64,000 nucleotides of DNA from Salinivibrio costicola subsp. costicola ATCC 33508 = LMG 11651 (GCA_000565345.1 AQOF01000015.1:1-64000), one strand, 5' to 3'. Shown: positions 31,565 to 42,509, counted from the stretch's first letter. A program made the numbers and translations. Notes: generated by a model not told the origin, from the sequence alone.

Positions 31565-32179
31565 GTGAAACACCTGTATTCTGCTCTCATATTGCTATTC
31601 GTTCTCGTCACCGCGCCGCAAGCCATGGCGGAGAACTATATTTCTGATGAATTATTTACCTATATGCACTCTGGCCCTGGTACACAATATCGCATTATCG
31701 GCAGTGTTGATGCAGGCGATAAAATCACTGTACTCAAGCGCGACCAAAATGCGGGCTATTCGCAAATTGTCGATAGTCGCGGCCGTAAAGGCTGGGTGAA
31801 AAGTGACTTCGTCACCACTCAACCTGGCTTGAAAGAACGTGTACCTGCGCTTGAAGCCAAGCTCAAAAAAGTAAAAACAGCCTTATCGAGTGCACAGGAT
31901 GATGCCAAAGCACAACAAAAAGGGTTGGTTGAGTCGCTTAAAAAGCGTAATGCGCAAATCGAGAAGCTAGAAACACACAGCAGCGAACTCAATAAAAAGC
32001 TGATTGATGCACAAAATGAAATTCGTGCTTTGCGTGCAAAAATTGATACGCAAAAAGATGACTTATTAATGCGCTGGTTCACCTACGGCGGCATGGTGGC
32101 CGGCGGCGGCTTACTGTTTGGCCTTGTGCTGCCACATCTTATCCCACGTAAAAAACGTCGCCGTGACGGCTGGGCATAA
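31565..32179 (+). CDS. ygiM: SH3-domain periplasmic/membrane protein YgiM
   Basis: Signal peptide (MKHLYSALILLFVLVTAPQA, cleaved after AMA), then a bacterial SH3b domain (YMHSGPGTQYRIIGSVDAGDKI...GRKGWVKSDFV). A Lys/Ala-rich coiled coil (about residues 85-165) follows, then a C-terminal membrane helix (MVAGGGLLFGLVLPHLI) with a KKRRR tail. This is the TIGR04211/YgiM layout; function is unknown. I prefer the GTG at 31565, preceded by AAGGA at 9 bases, over the ATG at 31547, which lies before that site. It sits between pitA and cca, as ygiM-cca are adjacent in E. coli. Confidence 0.88.
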   Translation: MKHLYSALILLFVLVTAPQAMAENYISDELFTYMHSGPGTQYRIIGSVDAGDKITVLKRDQNAGYSQIVDSRGRKGWVKSDFVTTQPGLKERVPALEAKLKKVKTALSSAQDDAKAQQKGLVESLKKRNAQIEKLETHSSELNKKLIDAQNEIRALRAKIDTQKDDLLMRWFTYGGMVAGGGLLFGLVLPHLIPRKKRRRDGWA

Positions 32180-32192
32180 TCAATCTCCGATA

Positions 32193-32219
32193 AATAGGCT
32201 GCGTTTGCAGCCTATTTTA
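32193..32219 (+). terminator. Rho-independent terminator after ygiM
   Basis: A 10-bp perfect stem AATAGGCTGC / GCAGCCTATT (32193-32202, 32207-32216) with loop GTTT, running into TTTATTT. Confidence 0.82.
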
Positions 32220-32442
32220 TTTAGATCGCCACGTTTATATCGTTTACGTTTTATCCCGCGTTTTTTCTATCCCGTCGTTGATGAGCAACCCCATCTTTCA
32301 TTGGTTAGCTAACGATTAGCCATCCAACGATAACCATTATCAGCACACGGTGGGCGTGCTGCTACGCTATATGTATACTTCTATGAAGGTATGACTCAGC
32401 ATCTTTGCTGTTTCTTCACTTTCTGCAACCAAGGAGCTTTGT

Positions 32443-33690
32443 GTGAAACACTATCTTGTCGGCGGCGCGGTACGCGATGCGTTGTTAAGTTTACCGGTCA
32501 CGGACAAAGATTGGGTCGTGGTGGGCGCGACAGTGAAGCAAATGCAAGCCTCAGGCTATCAACAAGTTGGCCAAGACTTCCCAGTCTTTTTGCATCCAGA
32601 AACGCATGAAGAGTACGCATTAGCACGCACAGAGCGTAAATCGGGCCAAGGCTACACCGGTTTTGTGTGTGACTTTTCGCCAGATATCTCGTTAGAGGCC
32701 GATCTTCAGCGGCGTGATCTCACTATAAACGCCATTGCCCAAGATGAAGATGGCACCTTGATTGACCCTTATGGCGGTCAGCAAGATTTGCACAACCGGA
32801 TGTTACGTCATGTCTCGCCCGCCTTTAGCGAAGATCCATTGCGGGTGCTACGTGTGGCACGATTTGCCGCCCGCTTTGCGCCTCTCGGCTTCACCATTGC
32901 CGACGATACATTGGCGCTGATGAAAGCGATGGTCGCCAAGGGCGAACTTGCCCACCTCACCCCAGAGCGAGTTTGGCGGGAGTGGGAGAAAGCGCTTGGC
33001 AGTGATCGTCCGATGTGTTTCTTGCTGTGCTGCGCGATTGTGGTGCACTTGCGGTAGTGATTCCTGAAATCGACGCCCTGTACGGCGTGCCGAATCCTGC
33101 CAACTGGCACCCTGAGATCGATACCGGCATCCACACTGAAATGGTCAGCCGTTATGCCGCCTCGTTGACCGATGACAAATGCATTCGCTTTGCTGCACAA
33201 GTCCATGATCTCGGTAAAGCTCTCACCCCTTCCTCCATCTTGCCCTGCCATCGCGGCCATGGCGATCGCGGGCTGCCGGTGATAAAAGAGCTGTGCGAGC
33301 GGCTTAAAATCCCCAATCAATGCAGAGATTTAGCTTGGTAGTCAGTGCACATCACTCTAAGATCCATAAATGCGATCAACTCAGCCCGAGCATTGGGTGG
33401 CATTATTTAATCAAATTGATGCGTGGCGAAAACCTGAACGGGTTGAGCAATTGGCCTTGGCATGTTTAGCCGATGTGCGTGGCCGCAAGGGACGTGAAAA
33501 TTATCATTACCCGCAAGCCGATGCCTTACGTGAGCGCTTTGCCTGTGCCGAGAACGTCGATGTAAAGCCGATTGTCGACGCTGGCTTTAAAGGGGCAGCG
33601 ATTCGTGATGAGCTTCATCGCCAACGTATTCAGGCGATTGCGGCATGCGCTGCGCCAAGCGATCAGCAAATCGCGGGCACACCCTATTAA
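32443..33690 (+). CDS. cca: multifunctional CCA tRNA nucleotidyltransferase, three frameshifts
   Basis: Adds and repairs the 3' CCA end of tRNAs. The class II nucleotidyltransferase head has [12 protein letters not shown], then DKDWVVVG with the metal-binding Asp region, and [10 protein letters not shown]. The C-terminal HD domain carries VHDLGK, giving phosphohydrolase/phosphodiesterase activity. Three bases are missing, near 33012 ([16 protein letters not shown]), 33339 (DLAWLVSAHHSK) and 33387 (LSPEHWVAL). The corrected 416 residues compare with 412 in E. coli. The start is a GTG behind AAGGAG. Its stop codon overlaps the convergent dnaE2 stop. Confidence 0.93.
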
Positions 33691-36600
33691 CGAAACTCAC
33701 GCGACGTGACCGACAAGGTGGTGAGCTTAGGGGTAAGGTCAATTAACTTACCGGCAATTACATGCACCACCTCGCCCTGACGCTCGACAATGCCATGCAC
33801 TTTCAACACCTTGGCTTGCATAAAAGCACGGGATTGCGCCCGTGCCGTCCCCGCCCAGACCACCACATTAATATTGCCGGTATCATCTTCCAAGGTGACA
33901 AAGGTTACACCACTGGCGGTACCTGGTGATTGCTTGCCCGTCACCACGCCCGCCACCGCGACCCAGCTTTGCGGCGCACACTGTGATAACTCAACGCCGC
34001 GGGTAAAACGGCCCACCGTGCCGGCTTGCGCCATCAAACGAATAGGATGATCGGTGAGCGACAGCCCCAAGGCCGCGTAATCTTCAATCACGTTCTGCCA
34101 CTGGGAAGGCGAATGAGGCAAGACAACCTCATCGTCACTGGTGGCCAGTAGTGGCAGTTGCCGCTGCTGATCCATCAGTGCCCAGCGCGCCTGATAGCGA
34201 TTGCCAGCCAGCGCCGCCAATGCGCCACTACTGGCTAGGGCTTGATAGGCATCGCGGTCAAGGTTAATTTCTTGCAATGCCGACAAAGACGCAAACCCCG
34301 ACTCTGGACGATGGACCAGCAATCGGTCTATTGCCGCCATGCTTAATCCTTTGACTAATCGCAATCCCAGCCGCACGCCCCAGTGATCGCCGACCTTTTC
34401 TAAGCAATGATCCGCCCCCGAGTGTTGCACACAAACCGGCAACACAGGCACCTGATGGCGCGTGGCGTCTTGCATCAGTTGTGACGGCGAGTAAAACCCC
34501 ATCGGCTGGCTATTGAGCAAGGCGGTATAAAACGCGGCGGGATAATAATGCTTCAGCCACGCCGATATATAGGCCAAGACCGCAAACGACGCCGAGTGGC
34601 TTTCTGGGAAACCATAATCACCAAACCCGCAGATTTGCCGGTAAAGCTGCTCGGCAAAGTCGGCGCGATAGCCACGCGCGGTCATCCCAGTAATCAATTT
34701 GTCGCGAAACGGCGCCAGTCCACCCTTTTTCTTCCATGCGGCCATCGCACGACGCAGCTGATCCGCTTCGCCACCAGAAAAACCGGCGGCCACCATCGCC
34801 AGTTTGATCACCTGCTCTTGAAAAATGGGCACTCCAAGCGTACGCGCCAGCACTTGCTCAACCGCTTTGGACGGGTAGCTCACCACTTCTTCCCCATCAC
34901 GGCGCTTTAGATACGGATGCACCATGTCACCTTGAATCGGACCGGGGCGGACAATGGCAATTTGGATTACCAAATCATAATAACAAGCCGGTTTGAGCCG
35001 CGGCAGCATACTCATTTGTGCTCGCGACTCAATTTGAAATACCCCTACGGTATCGGCGTGCTGAATGCGCGCAAACACCCCCGGATCATCGCCTTGTTGA
35101 GTGATCGCCGCCAAACTCAAGCGAGGGCCACCGGTTTGAGCAATCAAATCAAAGGTACGTCGAATCGCGGTGAGCATGCCCAGTGCCAGTACGTCGACTT
35201 TCATCAGATGCAGCGTTTCCAGATCGTCTTTATCCCACTGGATCACCGTCCGCTCTGCCATCGCCGCATTTTCCACCGGCACCAACTCATACAAAGGCCC
35301 ATCTGCAATCACAAAGCCACCGACATGCTGAGAAAGGTGGCGCGGAAAGCCGATCAATGTCTGGGTAAGCGACAGCCATTGTTGGCTTTTCGCGCTTTTA
35401 GGATCGAGGCCCAACTGTTGAAGTTGCTGCGTCCAAGGCTGAGTTTTATCGCGCCGATTGAGGTTTTGAATAAAAAAATCAATCTGGCTAGCGGGGATCG
35501 CCAACGCTTTGCCCACATCACGCAGTGCACTTTTAAGCCGATAACGGATCACGGTTGCCGCTAAGGCAGTCCGCTCACGGCCATATTTTTGATACAAATA
35601 CTGGATCACTTCTTCACGGCGCTGGTGCTCAAAGTCCACATCAATATCCGGCGGCTCGTCGCGCTCTTTGCTAATAAAGCGTTCAAACAGCACATCGACT
35701 TTGCACGGATCCACCGCAGTGATCCCTAAGCAATAACACACCACCGAGTTCGCCGCCGAGCCGCGCCCTTGGTATAAGATCCCACGCGATTGAGCAAAGC
35801 GCACCAGATCGTAAATGGTCAAAAAGTAATACGGGTAATCGAGCGCCTCGATAAGCGCGAGCTCTTTTTCAATGATGGCTCCCACGTCACTGGGCATCCC
35901 CTTGGGGAAACGCTGCTGTGCGCCTTGCTTGACCGCGTCACGCAGATACGCCATCGCAGACTCGCCGGTTGGCACCACTTCTTTGGGGTAGCTGTATTTG
36001 AGGCTCGCCAAGGAGAACTGACACTGGGCGGCAATCTTGGCACTTTCCGCTAGCCACTCGGGTGGGAATAGAGTCTGTAACTTAGATAGCGGGCGTAAAG
36101 CCCGCTCTGCATTGGGCAATAAAGTCTGCCCCAATTCAGCCACAGGCTGACGATGCCAAATCGCGGTTAAAGTATGATGTAATGCTAGTCGCTCAGGGTG
36201 ATGCATCTGCACATCACCACACGCTGTCACACAAAGTTGATACTGGCTTGCCAGCATGCGACAGTGCGCCAGATACGGATGATCGTGTTCTGCTAAATCG
36301 CGGCGCACAGCCAGATACAAGCGCTCAGCATGATAACGCAGCAGCCACGTCGCCCAGTGATGATCACTCTCCGCGCCACTGGGTAGCCATAGCACCAAGC
36401 CATGACGTACCGACATCAGATCCCACTCGCTCAGCTGGTAATCGCCTTTGTGACTGCGCCGCCGCGCATTGGTGATAATCGACATAGCTCTTGGTAAGCC
36501 GCTTGGGTGGGACACAGTAGAACAACATCTAACGCGTGCAGACGAAAGCGACTGCCAATGATCAGCGAAAGCTGCGGATAATCACGCTGAGCTTGATACG

Positions 36601-36752
36601 CACGCACCACGCCTGCCGACCGAGCATTCATCGGTGATCGCGAGCGCTTGATAGCCCAATGCCGCCGCTTGCGCCACCAGCTCTTCCGGGTGTGAGGCGC
36701 CCTCAAGAAAGGAGAAATTGCTGCAACATACCAGCTCGGCATACGTACTCAT
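33687..36752 (-). CDS. dnaE2: error-prone DNA polymerase DnaE2 (ImuC), two frameshifts
   Basis: C-family polymerase alpha subunit used in SOS translesion synthesis. It has an N-terminal PHP domain ([24 protein letters not shown]) and a palm with the catalytic acidic pair in [15 protein letters not shown] (near residue 360-375). The finger region [19 protein letters not shown] and a C-terminal OB fold follow. The frame starts at ATG 36752 ([13 protein letters not shown]). An extra base near 36616 and a missing base near 36480 shift it; corrected, it reads [15 protein letters not shown] and [16 protein letters not shown]. About 1,021 residues, normal for DnaE2. It is the last gene of an imuA-imuB-dnaE2 operon behind a LexA box. 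Confidence 0.95.
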
Positions 36753-36763
36753 CGCTTCACCGT

Positions 36764-38170
36764 CTAACTAAACCAACCGTGTAAAAACCAAGTTTGCTCT
36801 GGCGTGCGAAACACCCATAGCCATTGTTGCTGAGCGTTTTGAGCAATAAAGTAATCGCGCTGGATAGGCGCATCTTCCCACCAGCCCGTGACAATCCGCT
36901 CCGGCCCGTCACGTAAGGTGACCTTACCAATCAGTGGCGTGGGTTGCGGCAACAATAAGCTTGGACGTGGGCGCGTAGGTGCCGAGGCCGTCGGCGTGGC
37001 GCTATGATGATGAGGGACATGTTGGCTGGCCGCCTCGGGACGGTGATGATCTACATACGCCAACCGCATGACCGCCTCCTCTCCTAGTCGGGCTGCCAGT
37101 GTCGCGACCAACTCATCACGGTTTTGCTCGCCTTGCTGCGCGCTAAAGAGATCGGTTTGTCCGGGCTGGTGGCAATCAATTTGCGTGGCGCACACACTCA
37201 CTGCCGTCACTGGCTGGCTTACTTGCCATGACGCCAGGCGTAAACGCACCAACGTCATCCAGCGATCGGGGTCTTTCTCACCATGCGCGGCCACCACGGA
37301 AAGGGTTTCTTCGCGATTATCACGCAAGCTAAACCCCAACGTCAGCGCAGGCGTGCAGGCACTACGCTGCTCAAGAAAGTGGCACAGTGCCGAGACGAGA
37401 TTCTCGATAATGGGCAATAAATGGGCTTGCTCACTGAGCTCAAACAACAAAATCCGTTGCTGAAAAAATTGCAGCGGTGGCTGAAAATAATTCAGTGGCG
37501 TCGGCTGGGCGCCACGCACTTCAGCAAGGTAATCCACCACAGTGCGCGGAAAACGTCGCGTCAGCGAAGCGGTGGGCAAGGCGATAAGCTCACCTAACCG
37601 AGAGAGGCCCAGACGCGTAAACTGAGTTTTCACCGTCTCCGGTAAAGGGGCAGCAGCTAACGGCAATTGCTGCAACGCTGCCTGCAAATGCTCGGGGTCG
37701 GTACTGATCTTGCCCGCGTGGCCATACGCCATAAGCTCGGCGGCACGCGGCGTTTGGCCCACACCAGCCTGATAACGGATGCCATTTTCAACCAACGTTT
37801 GAGTCACTGCCTGCCATAGCGGGGGAAACCCTTGATATAGCGCTAACATCGGTGACACGTGTAGCCATAAACCTTTAGGCGGATTAAGGCTGATTTCCGC
37901 GACCAACGGATAAAGCTGTGTGGCGATCTGCTCAAGGGCCGACTGCTCTTTCTTCGCGCAATAAGGGTAGACCGCAAGCTGATGACAGTTAACTGCCGCC
38001 GCCCCTAATCCCATACCGGTATTCAGACCGTGTGTGTTAGCCGCCACAGAGAGCTGCACTAAACGGCCTTCTTGCTCGTTGACCAGCCCCACTGCCTGCT
38101 CAGGTGACGGCACATAGAGGCTATCTAACAACAAGCTCGGGCAATGCAGGTACAGCCACAGAGTCATCAC
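36764..38170 (-). CDS. imuB: ImuB, catalytically inactive Y-family polymerase-like protein
   Basis: Adapter of the ImuA-ImuB-DnaE2 mutasome. The 468-residue protein has the DinB/Y-family layout, but the N-terminal motif reads [13 protein letters not shown] without the usual catalytic Asp. The palm motif reads [12 protein letters not shown] where active enzymes have an Asp-Glu pair, so it should lack polymerase activity, as known for ImuB. A QTDLF sequence (near residue 335) resembles the beta-clamp binding motif reported as essential in ImuB. It overlaps the imuA stop by 4 bases (ATGA type) and ends 11 bases before dnaE2. Confidence 0.92.
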   Translation of the reverse strand: MMTLWLYLHCPSLLLDSLYVPSPEQAVGLVNEQEGRLVQLSVAANTHGLNTGMGLGAAAVNCHQLAVYPYCAKKEQSALEQIATQLYPLVAEISLNPPKGLWLHVSPMLALYQGFPPLWQAVTQTLVENGIRYQAGVGQTPRAAELMAYGHAGKISTDPEHLQAALQQLPLAAAPLPETVKTQFTRLGLSRLGELIALPTASLTRRFPRTVVDYLAEVRGAQPTPLNYFQPPLQFFQQRILLFELSEQAHLLPIIENLVSALCHFLEQRSACTPALTLGFSLRDNREETLSVVAAHGEKDPDRWMTLVRLRLASWQVSQPVTAVSVCATQIDCHQPGQTDLFSAQQGEQNRDELVATLAARLGEEAVMRLAYVDHHRPEAASQHVPHHHSATPTASAPTRPRPSLLLPQPTPLIGKVTLRDGPERIVTGWWEDAPIQRDYFIAQNAQQQWLWVFRTPEQTWFLHGWFS

Positions 38171-38859
38171 GCTTGCTCCCGCTGTTGCCGTGAGGGAAAG
38201 GCGAGCAAATTATCTGCGCTGCTCGGCCAAGTCACCAAAGCGGACCATTGTTCGCGCCAATCGAGGGTAAACGGGGCCGGTGGCCATTGGCCGCGACAAT
38301 AGCGCACCGTGACTGTCACGCCACACGCAGAAGGGGCCAGCGCCACACTTAAATCAACAGGCAAGCTCAATGAATACGATTGCTGACGGCGCAACAACAC
38401 CACCGCACATTGACCATGTTCGGCCGCCAGTTTTAAGCGTTTGACTTGCCCAATCGTGAGCGAAGATGGCCATAACACTACCGCCTGACACGCACCACTG
38501 CGCGCCGCTTGCTCGGCTGCCCACAGCGCATGTTGATCGCTATAGGGATACACTAGCAAGGTGTTTTCTGTTGGATAACCTTGCTGATGTAACATTGCCG
38601 CATTAATACCGACCGGAGGACGGATCCAGGCGATCTCTTTACCGGTGGCGCGATACAGCGCAGGCAATACTAACCGCAGCTCACCAACGCCAAAATCACT
38701 GATGATATCCGTAACCCCTGGCGTAGGGATCCCACCCAGACGCTGATCAAACGCGGCATAACCGGTCGCTTGCTTATCGGGTAACTCAGCCATTAGCGGA
38801 CGCTGACTAGCACGCCATAAGCCGTGTTGTTGGGCTAATTGTTCGAGCGTTTTCATCAT
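38167..38859 (-). CDS. imuA: ImuA, RecA-like mutasome component
   Basis: Protein of about 230 residues with a RecA/SulA-like core; a SulA-like name is also used for this family. It is required with ImuB and DnaE2 for damage-induced mutagenesis. Visible features are LDQRLGGIP-type GYAAFDQRLGGIPTPGVTD near residue 35 and GELRLVLPALYRATG after it; a classical Walker A is not preserved. The start is one of two adjacent ATGs at 38859/38856 (MMKTLEQLAQQHGLW). A longer frame to 38937 would run through the LexA box and is unlikely. First gene of the SOS operon. Confidence 0.9.
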   Translation of the reverse strand: MMKTLEQLAQQHGLWRASQRPLMAELPDKQATGYAAFDQRLGGIPTPGVTDIISDFGVGELRLVLPALYRATGKEIAWIRPPVGINAAMLHQQGYPTENTLLVYPYSDQHALWAAEQAARSGACQAVVLWPSSLTIGQVKRLKLAAEHGQCAVVLLRRQQSYSLSLPVDLSVALAPSACGVTVTVRYCRGQWPPAPFTLDWREQWSALVTWPSSADNLLAFPSRQQREQA

Positions 38860-38867
38860 TAAAATAC

Positions 38868-38883
38868 CTGTATATTTATACAG
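38868..38883. promoter_or_regulatory. LexA (SOS) box of the imuA-imuB-dnaE2 operon
   Basis: CTGTATATTTATACAG matches the LexA consensus CTGT-N8-ACAG exactly and is A/T-rich inside. It ends 9 bases before the imuA start, where bound LexA would block transcription or promoter clearance. Confidence 0.93.
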
Positions 38884-39032
38884 TATATTTAACTTTCGTC
38901 GCGCTGCAAGAGAAAGAAAAAGAAAAAACCGGTGCACGCCCTATAACCGGTTGATAAAAAAACGCCCCCTAAAAAGGAGCCGACTTTCTTGGTGGGATGT
39001 TGTGTCTGATAAGGTATAACGCGCTAAGGGGA

Positions 39033-40496
39033 TTACATCGCTGAAATAGGCGTCTTCACCGATTGAGACGAGGCGAGCATTACTTGGTTACGTCCTCGGT
39101 GCTTAGCGCGATACATCAACACATCTGCCGCATGAATCAAAGCATCAAGCTCTAACGCGTCCATATCATCGGTAACATCACTGGCAATGATTGCACCGAT
39201 ACTGACCGTTACCCGTATCTCAGCACCGTCAAACTCAAATACACTATCCGCCACATCGCAGCGAATATGATTCGCTATTTCAATCAAGGCATCTAAATTT
39301 GGCGTTGGACAGAGCACACAGAACTCTTCGCCTCCCAAACGTGCTGCAGCGCCTTTTTTGACTAATCGCTTTAAGTAGCTGGCAAGGTGCACCAACACTT
39401 TATCACCTTGCATATGCCCGTAGGTATCGTTGACTTGTTTGAAATGGTCAAGATCAATCAGGATCAATCCCATTTCTTGCTGACGGCTAAGTTTGGGCTT
39501 TTGACGTGAAAAGTAAGCGTCTAAACCACGACGGTTTAACAGCTGCGTTAAAGGATCCGTATTAGCAAACTCTCGCAGACGTGAATTGGCTTGGCGCAGC
39601 GCAACAGTCCGCTTATACACCATACGCTTTAGAATAAAAATATAGGTCACCGCGCCTAATAGCACCGCAAGAGCGACACTCGGGATAAGCCAAGTGGGAT
39701 AGGCTTCGACGCGTTCGGTATTAATCCATTTTTGTTTAATACGCAGTAACTCTTGTGCGGGGATGTTATCAATGCCGGCACGTATCTCGTTCAGTAGTGC
39801 TTGATTACCTTTAGGTACCGCCGCATAAATCGGACGCGTATACAGCACTTGATCGGCAACAAACGCCAGCGGCTTACCTTGCGTCAAAAAATAAAAGTTT
39901 GCGGTTTGGCTATCGGCAACGAGTGCACTGATTTCGCCATCGAGCGCGGCACTAAATAACGTTTCATTACACCGAAAGCGTCTTTGCTTCACATTAGGAT
40001 AATGTTCAGCTAAAAACCAAGATTCGTAGCTGCCAGCCACCACGCCAACCACTTTGTCTGCGGCTAATGGATCTTTACTAACTTGTCCCGCCTGATTTTG
40101 CACATATAAAGACCCATTCGTATTGAAGATAGGCGCCACATAATCCAAATAGGCTTCACGTTCGGGAGACTTGAGTAACCCCGCGTGAACGCGATTGCCT
40201 CCCTCTTTCATATACGAAAGGGAGTCAGCCCAGTCGAGCAGCATAAACTGAATCGATTCGTGATTGTATTTAGCGTAAGCCTGCCAAAAATCAATCAATA
40301 AACCTTTGGGTTGACCATTACCCGGTATGTAGCTGTAGGGTTTCCATTCAGACGAATGCGCAACGACTAGTATGTCTTTTTCTTCTGACAGATACGCGTC
40401 GTCAGCCCATGCAAACGTACTTGCATACGTGCAGGCTATAAGCAGCATCCCTGTCAAAAACCGTAAAATACGCGCAAACATTGTTAGGCAGCCCAT
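39033..40496 (-). CDS. membrane diguanylate cyclase with periplasmic SBP_bac_3 sensor
   Basis: Makes c-di-GMP from GTP. Order: signal/anchor helix (residues ~8-28, ending near AWA), a periplasmic solute-binding protein family 3 domain (~35-260), a membrane helix (WLIPSVALAVLLGAVTYIFIL), and a cytoplasmic GGDEF domain with active-site GGEEF. The inhibitory I-site position upstream of GGEEF reads VKKG rather than RxxD, so product inhibition may be lost. The sensor suggests control by an amino acid-like ligand. The start is ATG 40496 or 40481; neither has a clear ribosome binding site. Confidence 0.92.
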   Translation of the reverse strand: MGCLTMFARILRFLTGMLLIACTYASTFAWADDAYLSEEKDILVVAHSSEWKPYSYIPGNGQPKGLLIDFWQAYAKYNHESIQFMLLDWADSLSYMKEGGNRVHAGLLKSPEREAYLDYVAPIFNTNGSLYVQNQAGQVSKDPLAADKVVGVVAGSYESWFLAEHYPNVKQRRFRCNETLFSAALDGEISALVADSQTANFYFLTQGKPLAFVADQVLYTRPIYAAVPKGNQALLNEIRAGIDNIPAQELLRIKQKWINTERVEAYPTWLIPSVALAVLLGAVTYIFILKRMVYKRTVALRQANSRLREFANTDPLTQLLNRRGLDAYFSRQKPKLSRQQEMGLILIDLDHFKQVNDTYGHMQGDKVLVHLASYLKRLVKKGAAARLGGEEFCVLCPTPNLDALIEIANHIRCDVADSVFEFDGAEIRVTVSIGAIIASDVTDDMDALELDALIHAADVLMYRAKHRGRNQVMLASSQSVKTPISAM

Positions 40497-40713
40497 GAAA
40501 AGAGTCTTGATGGTAGATAAAATCTTACAGAACGCAAAAGACTTAATAAAAAAGCATGATCCAGTTCAAATTGGAAGCCAGATCACACCATATAATGTCA
40601 AGTTAGACATTAACGGTATAGAAACTAATCAAAAAGGAATACGTCGTATGGTAAAGGAGCGCGCGTCAACAGAAAGCGTAATCAATACAAAAATATCTTA
40701 CCCCCCTCATTAA
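40495..40713 (+). CDS. small AT-rich hypothetical protein, divergent from the diguanylate cyclase
   Basis: A 72-residue frame starting MKRVLMVDKILQNAKDLIKK, rich in Lys, Ile and Asn. Base composition is clearly lower in G+C than its neighbours. I do not recognise it; it has no membrane segment or signal. AGG lies 6 bases before the ATG at 40495. An internal ATG at 40510 is possible. If both annotated starts are used, it overlaps the cyclase start codon by two bases, which would leave no room for promoters between them. It could be a small real gene, a recently acquired fragment or a chance frame. Confidence 0.35.
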   Translation: MKRVLMVDKILQNAKDLIKKHDPVQIGSQITPYNVKLDINGIETNQKGIRRMVKERASTESVINTKISYPPH

Positions 40714-41057
40714 CCTGTCATGCTGTTGTAATGATTTAAATCGGTAGTTGTGGTAAATTTACGCGCCCAAATGGAGAAAGGGGCTTGGATATTCAGATCG
40801 CGTGCTTTAAGTCTTCTAATCGATAGCGGCTTTATTGCCCGTGATCAACATAGAACACCGCAGACCATCTATACTCACAGGCGATAAACAGTGATGTTAC
40901 CCCAGCTATCCTAGTTGCGGTAACGCCATTGAAAAATGCAGAGGTTTCGCTTTCACAACTACTTGAACAAAAAGTGCGTGGTAAAATTACACTTTTTCAG
41001 TGTGTTGTGAGAAAGCACCAAGCTTATGTTTCAATTTTTGACCGGAGAAATGTGTCG
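40714..41057. other. upstream region of pykF
   Basis: About 340 bases without a credible gene. A frame in phase with pykF extends upstream from 40929, but it lacks a ribosome binding site and family similarity. The true pykF start has GGAG at 41044-41047. I see no clear Cra (FruR) site of the kind known before E. coli pykF. Confidence 0.5.
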
Positions 41058-42470
41058 ATGAAAAAGACCAAAATCGTATGTACGATTGGCCCAAAAACCG
41101 AATCTGAAGAGATGCTGACTCAGCTTGTTGAGGCTGGTATGAACGTTATGCGCCTTAACTTCTCACACGGTGACTATCAAGAGCACGGTGCTCGTATTGC
41201 TAACCTACGTAACGTGATGAAGCAAACGGGTAAACAAGCCGCTATCTTGCTGGATACTAAAGGTCCAGAGATCCGTACGGTAAAACTAGAAAATGGCGAC
41301 GATGTCATGCTAGAAGCCGGTCAAACCTTCACTTTCACCACAGATACCTCTGTCGTGGGCAATAAAGATCGCGTTGCGGTCACTTACGAAGGTTTACCTC
41401 AGGATTTAAAAGCGGGTAATACTGTCTTAGTCGATGATGGTCTGCTTGAGATGGAAGTACTAGAAACGACTGAAAAAGAAGTGGTTTGTAAAGTACTGAA
41501 CAATGGCGAGCTAGGTGAAAACAAAGGCGTTAATCTGCCAGGCGTTTCCGTTAGCCTTCCGGCATTGGCAGAAAAAGACAAGTCTGATCTTAAATTCGGC
41601 TGTGAGCAAGGTGTTGATTTTGTTGCCGCTTCATTTATCCGTAAAAAAGAAGACGTGGAAGAAATCCGCGAGCTACTAGCCCAAAACGGTGGCAGCGACA
41701 TCAAAATCATCTCTAAAATCGAAAACCAAGAAGGTGTCGACAACTTTGACGCTATCTTAGAGGCCTCAGACGGCATCATGGTTGCTCGTGGTGATCTGGG
41801 TGTAGAAATCCCGGTTGAAGAAGTGATCTTCGCGCAGAAGATGATGATCGAAAAATGTAACCGTGCTCGCAAGCTGGTTATTACCGCAACACAAATGCTG
41901 GATTCGATGATCAAAAACCCACGTCCAACCCGTGCTGAAGCCGGTGACGTGGCGAATGCTATCATGGATGGTACCGATGCCGTCATGCTGTCAGGGGAAT
42001 CTGCAAAAGGTAAGTACCCATTAGAAGCGGTAAGTATCATGGCGCAAATCTGTGAGCGTACAGACCGTCAAATGTCACCTGCGTTGGGTTCTCGTCTCGA
42101 TAGCAGCCGTCTGCGCATCACCGAAGCGGTCTGTAAAGGCGCTGTCGATACCTCTCAAAAACTGGGCGCACCTTTGATTGTCGTTGCGACCGAAGCGGGC
42201 AAATCAGCACGCTCAGTACGTAAGTACTTCCCAACGGCTAATATCATCGCGGTAACCACTAATCCGAAAACAGCCGCACACTTGTGTCTGACTAAAGGGG
42301 TGACGCCTGTGATGATCGAAAGCATCGACAGCACGGATGAGTTCTACCGTCGCGGTAAAACCATCTCTCTCGAATCAGGCTTGGCCAACAAAGGCGATAT
42401 CGTCGTGATGGTGTCCGGTGCTTTAGTTCCTTCAGGCACAACCAATACTACATCAGTGCACGTGCTGTAA
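41058..42470 (+). CDS. pykF: pyruvate kinase I
   Basis: Converts phosphoenolpyruvate and ADP to pyruvate and ATP, the last step of glycolysis. The intact 470-residue protein begins [20 protein letters not shown], nearly identical to E. coli PykF. It shows [20 protein letters not shown], the active-site ISKIENQEG and [12 protein letters not shown] segments, and ends [18 protein letters not shown]. Start at 41058, preceded by GGAG. It is followed by an intrinsic terminator, so it is monocistronic. Confidence 0.97.
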   Translation: MKKTKIVCTIGPKTESEEMLTQLVEAGMNVMRLNFSHGDYQEHGARIANLRNVMKQTGKQAAILLDTKGPEIRTVKLENGDDVMLEAGQTFTFTTDTSVVGNKDRVAVTYEGLPQDLKAGNTVLVDDGLLEMEVLETTEKEVVCKVLNNGELGENKGVNLPGVSVSLPALAEKDKSDLKFGCEQGVDFVAASFIRKKEDVEEIRELLAQNGGSDIKIISKIENQEGVDNFDAILEASDGIMVARGDLGVEIPVEEVIFAQKMMIEKCNRARKLVITATQMLDSMIKNPRPTRAEAGDVANAIMDGTDAVMLSGESAKGKYPLEAVSIMAQICERTDRQMSPALGSRLDSSRLRITEAVCKGAVDTSQKLGAPLIVVATEAGKSARSVRKYFPTANIIAVTTNPKTAAHLCLTKGVTPVMIESIDSTDEFYRRGKTISLESGLANKGDIVVMVSGALVPSGTTNTTSVHVL

Positions 42471-42509
42471 TTGATCATACTTATATAGTAAAAGCGATAA
42501 CAAAATTTA

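Noticed and set aside
34917..35564. 215-residue frame opposite dnaE2
   Set aside because: It is antisense to conserved polymerase sequence, His/Arg/Gln-rich, and without a start signal.
40929..41057. Longer N-terminus for pyruvate kinase
   Set aside because: The extension has no ribosome binding site or family similarity, and the ATG at 41058 matches PykF exactly.
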